From positions 5,373,405 to 5,437,404 of the forward strand of contig OX638330.1 of NCBI GenBank assembly GCA_951812725.1: a stretch of 64,000 nt of DNA. The letters run 5' to 3'. Positions within the stretch are counted from its first letter, which is position 1. Each line of letters starts with the position of its first letter. The notes under the pieces are model-generated. The model saw only the letters and a program-made list of their open reading frames with translations, was not told the DNA's origin and did no database searches. This document shows, in pieces, positions 46,785-54,839 of this stretch. Both the position numbers and the translations under genes were made by a program. Source of the DNA: an uncultured Caldilineaceae bacterium (GTDB lineage: Bacteria; Chloroflexota; Anaerolineae; Caldilineales; Caldilineaceae).

Positions 46785-49700
46785 ATGCCCGCAACCCTCG
46801 ACCGCGCCACCGTCAAGCAACACCTGGGCAACTTCGATCTGCGCGCCCTCTTTATTAATGAACTTGGCTGGGACCACGGCGGCGAAGACCTCGCCGTCCC
46901 TGTCGGCGAGCAGACGTTCGCCCTTGAAGCCGTCGCCCACAAGCGCGGCATGGTCGCCTACCAGTTTCTCGCCCAGCCCGGTGTCGGCTTCCCCAACCGC
47001 GCCGTCCGTCAGCAGATAGAGAGAAAAGTCGCCAGGCAGGTGCGCGAGCATATCATTATCTTCTGCCCCCATGACCGCATCGCCCAGTACTGGCTCTGGG
47101 TCAAACGCGAGCCGGGCCGCCCCGCCCGCTCGCGCACCCATATCCACCACGCCGGCCACAGCGGCGAACCGCTCATCCAGAAGCTGGAAGCCATCCTCTT
47201 CACCCTCGACGAGGAAGAAGACCTGTCGCTCGTCGACGTAACCGGCCGCGTGCGCGCCGCCTTCGATGTCGAAAAGGTCACCAAACGCTTCTACGACCGT
47301 TTCAAGAAAGAGCATCAGGCCTTCCTGGGCTTCATCGAAGGCATCAACAACATCGCCGATCGCGAATGGTACGCCTCCCTCATGCTCAATCGCATGATGT
47401 TCATCTACTTCATCCAGAAACGCCGCTTCCTTGACGGCGACCCCGACTACCTGCGCCACCGCCTCCACACCGTGCGCCAGCAGCACGGCGGCGGCAGGTT
47501 CGCCGGCTTCTACCGCCTTTTCCTCCTCAAACTCTTCCACGAGGGCCTGGGACAGCCTGAAGCCGACCGCGACCGGGAGTTGACTGCGCTACTCGGCCAG
47601 GTCCCCTACCTCAACGGCGGCCTCTTCGACGTCCACGACCTCGAACACCAACACCCCGACATCGACATCCCCGACCAAGCCTTTGAAAAGATCTTCGCCT
47701 TTTTCGACGCCTACCAGTGGCACCTCGACGACCGCCCGCTCCGCAACGACAACGAGATCAACCCCGACGTTCTCGGCTACATTTTTGAGAAATACATCAA
47801 CCAGAAGCAGATGGGCGCCTACTACACCAAGGAGGACATCACCGGCTACATCAGCCGCAACACCATCATCCCCTTCCTATTCGACCGCGCCAAGAAGGCG
47901 TGCCCAATCGCCTTTCAGCCTGGCGGTGGCGTATGGCGGCTATTGCAGGAGGACCCCGACGGCTACTTCTACGACGCTGTCCGCCACGGCATCACCTACG
48001 ACATCAACAAAAACGAGCCACTCGATCAAAAGCAGAAACTGCCGCCCGACATTGCCGCTGGCCTCAAAAACGTCAACCGCCGCGGCGGCTGGAACGAACC
48101 GGCCCCGAAAGCATACGCCCTCCCCACCGAGACCTGGCGCGAGCACGTCGCCCGCCGCCGCCGTTACGAGGAGATCCACGCAAAACTGGAGTCCGGCGAG
48201 GTCACATCGATCAACGACCTCATCACCTGTAACCTCAACATCGAAAAGTTCGCCCAGGACGTTATCGCAAACAGCGAAGGGCCCGAACTGGTGCGCGCCT
48301 TCTGGAAAGCCATCGTGGACGTCTCCGTGCTCGACCCTACCTGCGGCTCCGGCGCCTTTCTCTTCGCCGCCCTCAACATCCTCGAACCCCTCTACTCCGC
48401 CTGCCTCGAGGCCATGGACGGCTTTCTCGACGACCTCAAACGTTCCCAGCGTCCCCACAGCCCCAAAAAGCTGAGCGACTTCCACAAGATTCTGGACCAC
48501 GTAGCCGAGCACGCCAGCCCGCTCTACTTCATCCTCAAATCGATTATCATCAACAACCTCTACGGCGTCGACATCATGGAAGAGGCCGTAGAGATCTGCA
48601 AGCTGCGCCTCTTCCTCAAACTCGTCGCCCAGCTCGAGACCTACGACCAGATCGAGCCGCTCCCCGACATCGACTTCAACGTGCGCGCCGGCAACACCCT
48701 CGTAGGATTTACGACATTGCAGGAAATTCAAGATGCCTTTGTCGCCTCACCTGATGGCCGGGGTCGAATTCTCTTTCCTGAAGACAAAGCCGAAATGGAG
48801 CGCATCGAAGAGGATGCTGAGTGTGCGGCTCGCGCCTTTCGCAAGTTCCGCGAGATGCAGACCGATTACGGCATGGACGCCTCTAAACATGCTGAGGGCA
48901 AATCAGAGTTGCAGAAAAGGCTGACCGCGCTGCGCGCGGAACTGGACCGCTATCTGGCCAAAGAGTACGGTGTCAGGGAAGGCGACGAAGAGGCCTACGC
49001 CCAGTGGAGGATCAGCCATCAGCCCTTCCACTGGTTCGTCGAGTTCTACGGCATCATGCACGATGGTGGGTTTGACGTGATTATTGGCAATCCGCCGTAT
49101 GTGGAATACAAGAAGGTTCGTCATACCTATGAGATTCGAAATTACAAGACCATACTGTGCAAGAATCTTTTTGCGTTCACTCTAGAAAGATGCGCGAACC
49201 TTAGTCGGCATGACTCGGATATAGGAATCATCGTACCTCTAAGTGCTTTTAGCACGGACAGGATGATCCCACTGATGGCACATCTCAAGTCTTATTCAGG
49301 TAGGATCAAGATAGCAAATTTCAGTTGGAGGCCAGGAAAACTATTCGACGGTGTCAACCTCCAGCTTTCGATCTTGCTCCAGAGGGGTAAGACACCGTTA
49401 AAATCGATCGAAACGACTCGATATCTGGCGTGGGCTTCAGAAACCAGATCAGACCTTTTCTCGAAGATCGAATATTCTCCAGCTAGTGACAACAGGTTAG
49501 CTGGGAGCATACCTAAACTTGGCACAAGCGAGGCAGGTTCTGTTCTGGCGAAGCTTCGTCAACACAAGAGCGAGATGGAAGGATGTATAACAAAATCCTC
49601 GCAAAATAGGGTCTTTTACAGGCGAGGTGGATTGTATTGGAAAGTATTTGTGGATTTTAGGACAGGATCAAGCGAGGAGAAAATCCTTCGCTTGCTTCCA

Positions 49701-50081
49701 GACGTTGATAAGTATGGGATTATTGCAGCTTTGAGTAGCAATCTCTGGTGGTGGTACTATACTAGCACCTCGGATTGTCGGCATCTAGGAAACCGCGATA
49801 TCGCGACTTTTCCGTTTGATCCTAGAACAATGAGGGATGATATGTCGGAATCCCTATGCAGATTAGGAAGGGTGTATGTCGAGGACCTGAAGCTAAACGC
49901 AGAAAATACTGTTCGAATCTACAAAGGAAAACGAGCAGTGAATTGTATATCCTTTAGAGTAAATCAGTCCAAACCCATCATTGATCAGATTGACATGGTT
50001 CTTGCAAAGCACTACGGCTTCACCGACGAGGAGTTGGACTTCATCATCAACTACGACATCAAGTACCGAATGGGGCTGTGA
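46785..50081 (+). CDS. Eco57I-like adenine methyltransferase (defence)
   Basis: The 1098-residue protein has motif I DPTCGSGAF near 517 and motif IV NPPY near 769, the order of type IIG/Eco57I N6-adenine methyltransferases. The N-terminal ~480 residues are helical and may hold a nuclease-like or specificity domain. Base use changes sharply: codons to about 49060 are GC-rich, while 49085-50010 (the target-recognition part) is AT-rich. The last 20 codons are GC-rich again (FTDEELDFIINYDIKYRMGL). This suggests exchange of the recognition domain between conserved ends. Confidence 0.9.
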   Translation: MPATLDRATVKQHLGNFDLRALFINELGWDHGGEDLAVPVGEQTFALEAVAHKRGMVAYQFLAQPGVGFPNRAVRQQIERKVARQVREHIIIFCPHDRIAQYWLWVKREPGRPARSRTHIHHAGHSGEPLIQKLEAILFTLDEEEDLSLVDVTGRVRAAFDVEKVTKRFYDRFKKEHQAFLGFIEGINNIADREWYASLMLNRMMFIYFIQKRRFLDGDPDYLRHRLHTVRQQHGGGRFAGFYRLFLLKLFHEGLGQPEADRDRELTALLGQVPYLNGGLFDVHDLEHQHPDIDIPDQAFEKIFAFFDAYQWHLDDRPLRNDNEINPDVLGYIFEKYINQKQMGAYYTKEDITGYISRNTIIPFLFDRAKKACPIAFQPGGGVWRLLQEDPDGYFYDAVRHGITYDINKNEPLDQKQKLPPDIAAGLKNVNRRGGWNEPAPKAYALPTETWREHVARRRRYEEIHAKLESGEVTSINDLITCNLNIEKFAQDVIANSEGPELVRAFWKAIVDVSVLDPTCGSGAFLFAALNILEPLYSACLEAMDGFLDDLKRSQRPHSPKKLSDFHKILDHVAEHASPLYFILKSIIINNLYGVDIMEEAVEICKLRLFLKLVAQLETYDQIEPLPDIDFNVRAGNTLVGFTTLQEIQDAFVASPDGRGRILFPEDKAEMERIEEDAECAARAFRKFREMQTDYGMDASKHAEGKSELQKRLTALRAELDRYLAKEYGVREGDEEAYAQWRISHQPFHWFVEFYGIMHDGGFDVIIGNPPYVEYKKVRHTYEIRNYKTILCKNLFAFTLERCANLSRHDSDIGIIVPLSAFSTDRMIPLMAHLKSYSGRIKIANFSWRPGKLFDGVNLQLSILLQRGKTPLKSIETTRYLAWASETRSDLFSKIEYSPASDNRLAGSIPKLGTSEAGSVLAKLRQHKSEMEGCITKSSQNRVFYRRGGLYWKVFVDFRTGSSEEKILRLLPDVDKYGIIAALSSNLWWWYYTSTSDCRHLGNRDIATFPFDPRTMRDDMSESLCRLGRVYVEDLKLNAENTVRIYKGKRAVNCISFRVNQSKPIIDQIDMVLAKHYGFTDEELDFIINYDIKYRMGL

Positions 50082-50220
50082 GGCCCAATGAGGAAAAAGG
50101 CTCAGCATTGGCAAAGAACGGTCTGCATGTGTGGAGGGAACGGACTTGGCAGTAGTTGAGATCTCAATTCAAACTTTCTCTACACAATTCTGATAACAGG
50201 CCCGCTTCAACGAGTAGATC

Positions 50221-50243
50221 GTGGCCCCCTTTTTGGGTCCCAC
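50221..50243 (+). repeat. Solo IS3-like end
   Basis: GTGGCCCCCTTTTTGGGTCC then CAC resembles the IS end at 61478-61504. It lies in the 210-base gap after the methyltransferase gene. Confidence 0.35.
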
Positions 50244-50291
50244 TACAATCAATCCCCAAGATACGAATGAGGTCGAAGAGGAAGGGTAAAG

Positions 50292-51293
50292 ATGGTAACC
50301 ACAATTGACTGCCCCATTTGGGGAAAAGGGTATGAAGCAACTGCCACCGGTGTTTGGACGACAAACAAGATAGGTGAACAGAAGGTTGGTTCAATAGAAG
50401 GGACTGTTTATTCTGCGCGGGCTGGAGGGGCGTATAGAATATCTGAGGAAGCACTCATGGCGTTACGTGGAGGCCGTCTGACCGAACGTCAAAGAGCCTG
50501 GCTAACTACCTGGCTTATCGATCAACGGCGACAGGGGATAACCGAGCCTACTATTTCACGAGAGACAGTCTTTTCGATTCTAGACTCGTCCACTGAACGC
50601 AACCTCTTGTTGCATCAGCGAACTGAAAGATTACTGAGATACGTTGTCGCAAAGACAGACATAGTTGGCGCCGGCGTTATCATTTCTAATGATTCTCACG
50701 AGGCCTTTGCTTGGGCTGAATCTGTCGTCTGGGAAGAAATGGTTTTTCTGCTGGACTATTTGAAGGATAAAGGGCTATTGACCCGTCAAAGAGCTGCTTT
50801 GGAAAGCTACAACGCTGTAGTCACGGTGGACGGATACGCCAAAATTGAGGAATTAGCAACCAACTCAGATAGCGCCCAGGCGTTTATTGCCATGTGGTTT
50901 GCTGATGAGATGGAAGAGGCATACAAAAATGGCATTAAGCCTGCAATTGAATTTGCGGGATATCAGGATATGCGTATTGATCTAAAGCCCGATGTAAACA
51001 AAATCGACGACGAGATTCTTGCCGAGATTCGACGTTCTCGATTCCTTGTGGCTGATATGACCCATGGAGAGGAGGGCGCCAGAGGTGGTGTCTACTTTGA
51101 GGCGGGCTTTGCATTAGGTCTGGAAATACCCGTCATCTTTACATGCCGCAGCGACAAGATTGATGCGTTGCACTTTGACACGAGACAGTACTACCACATA
51201 GTTTGGAGCAACCCAAAAGAGTTATGCAATAGTCTGACAAACAGAATAGGAGCCGTCATCGGAGATGGCCCGCTCCGAAGGGAACGCGGTTAA
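50292..51293 (+). CDS. NDT/TIR-like domain effector candidate
   Basis: The 333-residue protein starts at ATG 50292 with GAGGAAGGG upstream. Residues 1-190 are a regulatory or sensing part with a CPIWG motif and a winged-helix-like stretch. Residues about 195-325 (QAFIAMWFADEMEEAYKNGI, DMRIDL, RSRFLVADMT, RGGVYFEAGFALGLEIPVIF) look like nucleoside 2-deoxyribosyltransferase-like or TIR-related domains. These bind nucleotides and can cleave NAD or nucleosides in phage defence effectors. The conserved acidic residue in YFEAG fits the catalytic Glu. It lies inside the restriction island, so an abortive-infection role is plausible but inferred. Confidence 0.65.
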   Translation: MVTTIDCPIWGKGYEATATGVWTTNKIGEQKVGSIEGTVYSARAGGAYRISEEALMALRGGRLTERQRAWLTTWLIDQRRQGITEPTISRETVFSILDSSTERNLLLHQRTERLLRYVVAKTDIVGAGVIISNDSHEAFAWAESVVWEEMVFLLDYLKDKGLLTRQRAALESYNAVVTVDGYAKIEELATNSDSAQAFIAMWFADEMEEAYKNGIKPAIEFAGYQDMRIDLKPDVNKIDDEILAEIRRSRFLVADMTHGEEGARGGVYFEAGFALGLEIPVIFTCRSDKIDALHFDTRQYYHIVWSNPKELCNSLTNRIGAVIGDGPLRRERG

Positions 51294-51463
51294 TCCGTCG
51301 GCGTTCAGTCGGACGCATCTCGCAGGTAGCCTATGGACAAGCGGGCGGCTCTTTGTCTTATGTTGGATCGTAGAGGCCACGCTAGGGTTTCGAGAATTCT
51401 GACCCATTCCTGCAGTTCTGGCATATTGTCATTTTGATTTCCTACATTATACACCTTGACTCG

Positions 51464-51484
51464 CAGTCCAGATTTTGAGCCCCA
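51464..51484 (+). repeat. Solo IS3-like end
   Basis: CAGTCCAGATTTTGAGCCCC matches the family of IS ends in the window and immediately precedes the methyltransferase C-terminal relic. Confidence 0.35.
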
Positions 51485-51705
51485 ATTCATATGTTCAACG
51501 AGTACCGGCGATCAACAAGTACGCCGGAGAAAAGGGAATACCGACGAAAGTTAGAGCCATGTTTCCCGCACCTCAATCGGAATCTGACAGTCCTTCTCAG
51601 GTCTTAATGGAGACTGATTCTAAGTTGTGCGAGGGATATCGCTTCTCACAGGAAGAGCTGGATTTCATTTTCAACGACGACGTCAAGTATCGAATGGGGT
51701 TGTGA
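51475..51705 (+). pseudogene. Second copy of the methyltransferase C-terminus
   Basis: A short frame ending FSQEELDFIFNDDVKYRMGL matches the final residues of the methyltransferase at 50081 (FTDEELDFIINYDIKYRMGL), including the TGTGAG that follows. It is about 1.6 kb downstream and lacks any catalytic part. It looks like the tail of a displaced methyltransferase allele left behind after exchange or insertion. Confidence 0.75.
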
Positions 51706-51759
51706 GACGAGCTGAGACAATCCTTGTGGCGTCGATTTCAATGTCTGTGAGTCGGAACG

Positions 51760-53088
51760 ATGGACTGGCTAAAACCATTAACGGACCTGGTTGAACACAA
51801 TCCAATTGTAGTATTTCGGTTTTCGCATGCCGATTGGGTTCAAATCTTGTACTCTCGGCGGAGCATTAGAAAGTTTACCGTTGCCCGTCCCCATTCCCTG
51901 TTCTATGGAGTTAAACTGCCAACAGTTGGGTTGTTGATGGGAGCGGACTTCGGAGAAGACTTTGAGGAAGGAGATCCTGGGATATATCTATGTTTGGTGA
52001 ATTCACCTTCTCCTGTAGCTACTCTTGACAGTCGGATCACGTTCCTTTGCGCCCAGGGGATTCTACCGTGTACCGAGAACGATCTTGTGCAACTTATCAC
52101 AAAAAGAGGTCTTAAATCGAAACTACGCACTCGCCTGCGCCCAAAAGAAACAATGTTGTCGCTGTCTTCCGAATTGAGCGTTCATCTGATCGAAAGACTG
52201 GCAGCCAGTGAGGAAAATCACAATGCGATGCGGGGTGTGATAGCAGCGCTAAATTCCTTGAAAACCTATTCAAATAACGCTGCGTTGCAGCAGGACGCTG
52301 TAAGCCTTGCGCTGAAGGCGTTTGGTATATCGCTCGACGAACCTGCTATCTTCGTTGAGACGGCAGACGATCGTGAGACTGCTCTTGCACGCGTCGATAA
52401 TTCTGCAGATGAATTTGTCAAGATCCGTGAAGATTCCGTAATCGAACATGACGCAAGGAATGTTACCGGATTCACTTTCGTGAGAAGCGATCTAACAGGG
52501 CGAGCTATCTTCGAAAGCCGATCTGAGCAACTCGAAGTCATTACAGCCAATAGGGGTCCACTAGAGGAAGTTTTCGGCGTTGATCTTATCTATCTTAATG
52601 TGATTAAACAGAACGTTGTCATGGTTCAATACAAGATGCTGGAACCCCATCGCAAGAGTAGGAAGACCGACTGGATTTTCCGTCCTGACGGGCAGTTCGA
52701 TAAAGAAATGGAGCGAATGAAACGTTTTAGTCAATTGCATGCTCCTGGGCCACTGGAATACCGGATAAACCCCCAAGTTTTCTATCTCAGATTTGTAAGA
52801 CGTGACGCGAAGTTGGGTAAAGTCACGGCGACTATGCCCATAGATCACTTTGAAATTCTCCGCGATAATCCCGATTGTAAAGGGCCCAAGGGTGGCTTTC
52901 GCATAACATACGACACACTCGACGGAAGGTATCTACGCCAAAATGGGTTCCTGGACCTTTTAGGCTCCGGATACATTGGCGCTCATGCGAAAACTACGGC
53001 AGTCTTGGAAACCCTTATCAGGGAGATTCTCAATGGCAACCGGGCTCTTGTCGCCGCGTTGCACTCAACACGGCCATCAAGTAACTGA
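51760..53088 (+). CDS. Unknown protein with possible PD-(D/E)XK nuclease core
   Basis: The 442-residue protein has no family I can name. Residues about 265-292 (RGPLEEVFGVDLIYLN, then NVVMVQYKML) follow the pattern Glu...Asp...Gln-x-Lys of PD-(D/E)XK nucleases that use VQYK-type motifs. The N-terminal half is beta-rich (SHADWVQILYSRRSIRKFTV). The last ~100 residues are conserved-looking but uncharacterised. Its AT-richer codon use matches the following genes and differs from the helicase gene. A role in DNA cleavage is an inference. Confidence 0.5.
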   Translation: MDWLKPLTDLVEHNPIVVFRFSHADWVQILYSRRSIRKFTVARPHSLFYGVKLPTVGLLMGADFGEDFEEGDPGIYLCLVNSPSPVATLDSRITFLCAQGILPCTENDLVQLITKRGLKSKLRTRLRPKETMLSLSSELSVHLIERLAASEENHNAMRGVIAALNSLKTYSNNAALQQDAVSLALKAFGISLDEPAIFVETADDRETALARVDNSADEFVKIREDSVIEHDARNVTGFTFVRSDLTGRAIFESRSEQLEVITANRGPLEEVFGVDLIYLNVIKQNVVMVQYKMLEPHRKSRKTDWIFRPDGQFDKEMERMKRFSQLHAPGPLEYRINPQVFYLRFVRRDAKLGKVTATMPIDHFEILRDNPDCKGPKGGFRITYDTLDGRYLRQNGFLDLLGSGYIGAHAKTTAVLETLIREILNGNRALVAALHSTRPSSN

Positions 53089-53156
53089 TTCACAGTCGAT
53101 AGTGGTCTAGTCATTGGGGGCACTATCGACCGTCTACCGCCGTTGCGGAGGCGGGA

Positions 53157-54665
53157 ATGTCAGATTTGTATCAAGGGGACGCGATAGTGCATATTGCTCG
53201 TAAAGGAAAGAGTGGGGAAATGGACCGATATGGCATTTCAATTCAAGAAATAGTTGATCACGACCGGATATTGTCAGAAGTAAGACGAGCTACGGACCTG
53301 GTAGCAAAGGAATTCTCGGATTGGAATTCTATAAAGCTAGGTCTTCCAATTGATTCTGACACACCCATACAGGCAGCTGTATTGGGAATTATTCGAGTGA
53401 TTGAAGACGCGATAGAGCACACAATTGATAAAGAGGAATTTTTGTCTCAGATGAAAGAGGAAATTCCTGAAATGCGTCAAGAACGTTACATAATCGGAGA
53501 TGAACACATACCGAATATTGTAAGACTTCTTCGGCAATACGATACTGAAAAAATTAAATTGGGCTCGCATAGTCTAGGTACTGCGCAAATTGTGGGTGAG
53601 GAATCCAATGATCCTTCTGATCACGATCAGATTACCATTGAAGTGTCCTTCTATCCTACGACCGAAGCCGGTCCCACTTACTATCACTTGAACATAAGAA
53701 AAACAGACCGCGATGACGAGACAGCAGGCCGAAGTAGAAAACAACATAAGGAATCGGAAACTCCCTCAGTTTCCAGTGAAGATCAAAATGATGAGTTTTT
53801 GAGACCGTTTGCAAGGATCTACGCAGCATGGAGTTTAGAGAACCAAAGATATCAAGAAAATCCACCACAACCGGATTTGTTTTCCGAATCTACGGCTGTC
53901 GCAGTATGGAGCATTGTTACGTGCTGTTATTCCGGCATCGAGCAAGCGATGAAATGCCTTTTGCAAATGCGGGGAACTTACAAAGGTAGACATAGGCATC
54001 ACAATGTTGGTGAACTCTTCAAGGTTCTTGCATCTGATGAGCAAGATATTGTTCGTAATTCCTACGCTATCTATCGTTCTCTTCGTGAATACATTCCCCC
54101 GGAGACCGCCGATGACTTCCTGGATGCAATTGATAGTGGTTATCTTACTTGGCGCTATTTCCTTCTTGAGGGAAACGATCAAAGCAAATGGCCGCCGACG
54201 ACCCATCCCGGCGCTATGCTCGAAATTTGGTTTACATTATGTCAAATAATGAGAACAAAAAGAGGTAGTGATTTGGAAATAACGACAGTAAATCAGGACA
54301 TCGAGAAACACTTATGGGATAGTCTGTTCAGAAATGCATACTTTGAATGTATACCTTTTCTTGAGCGTCATATGAGAGACGGAGAAGGTATAGGACGTGC
54401 CGAACTGTCAGAGCTGTCTGGTTGGTTGAATGGATACGAAAATAACATAGACGCCTTTTCAGACCTGATCTTTGCTGATGCCAAGGGGGGTGTTGAGTAC
54501 GCATATAAGGATTTGAGACCAACAACACATGTAATCCTTTCAACGTTTCTCCATAATGCCGAAGGATATCAAAGCTACCGACGAGAAGAGGTTAAGTACT
54601 TCATTCGAAGAGCAAAGGAGACACGAATCAGATGGGCTCAGGAAGAAAGAAGATTTGTGTCATAA
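53157..54665 (+). CDS. Unknown protein with HEPN-like domain
   Basis: The 502-residue protein starts at ATG 53157 with GGAGGCGG upstream. The N-terminal half is acidic and helical with a middle disordered stretch (residues ~190-215). Residues about 258-315 (CYSGIEQAMKCLLQMRGTYK, then HRHHNVGELFKVLASDEQDI) have the layout of HEPN domains: two helices, then a basic/His segment near the RNase-type motif. HEPN proteins often act as RNases in defence. No RxxxxH motif is unambiguous, so activity is uncertain. It lies between the putative nuclease and SIR2 genes. Confidence 0.5.
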   Translation: MSDLYQGDAIVHIARKGKSGEMDRYGISIQEIVDHDRILSEVRRATDLVAKEFSDWNSIKLGLPIDSDTPIQAAVLGIIRVIEDAIEHTIDKEEFLSQMKEEIPEMRQERYIIGDEHIPNIVRLLRQYDTEKIKLGSHSLGTAQIVGEESNDPSDHDQITIEVSFYPTTEAGPTYYHLNIRKTDRDDETAGRSRKQHKESETPSVSSEDQNDEFLRPFARIYAAWSLENQRYQENPPQPDLFSESTAVAVWSIVTCCYSGIEQAMKCLLQMRGTYKGRHRHHNVGELFKVLASDEQDIVRNSYAIYRSLREYIPPETADDFLDAIDSGYLTWRYFLLEGNDQSKWPPTTHPGAMLEIWFTLCQIMRTKRGSDLEITTVNQDIEKHLWDSLFRNAYFECIPFLERHMRDGEGIGRAELSELSGWLNGYENNIDAFSDLIFADAKGGVEYAYKDLRPTTHVILSTFLHNAEGYQSYRREEVKYFIRRAKETRIRWAQEERRFVS

Positions 54666-54675
54666 GGAGACACCC

Positions 54676-54762
54676 ATGAACGCTAACTTCAAGAATCAAA
54701 TTTCACGAAGCCCGGGAACTGGGGAATTGGTATCTAGAGCTGATGCTACTGCACAAGTATGA
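54676..54762 (+). CDS. Possible 28-residue ORF
   Basis: ATG 54676 follows AAGGAGA at spacing 6, directly after the previous stop. It encodes MNANFKNQISRSPGTGELVS then eight more residues. The strong ribosome site and position in the operon argue for translation. Nothing is known about the product. Confidence 0.35.
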   Translation: MNANFKNQISRSPGTGELVSRADATAQV

Positions 54763-54839
54763 CTATATGGGGAAATACGCTAACAGACTCAATTCGGTGC
54801 CACCGAAGCTGTACCGGGGAATAAGTGAAAGGGTACTGC

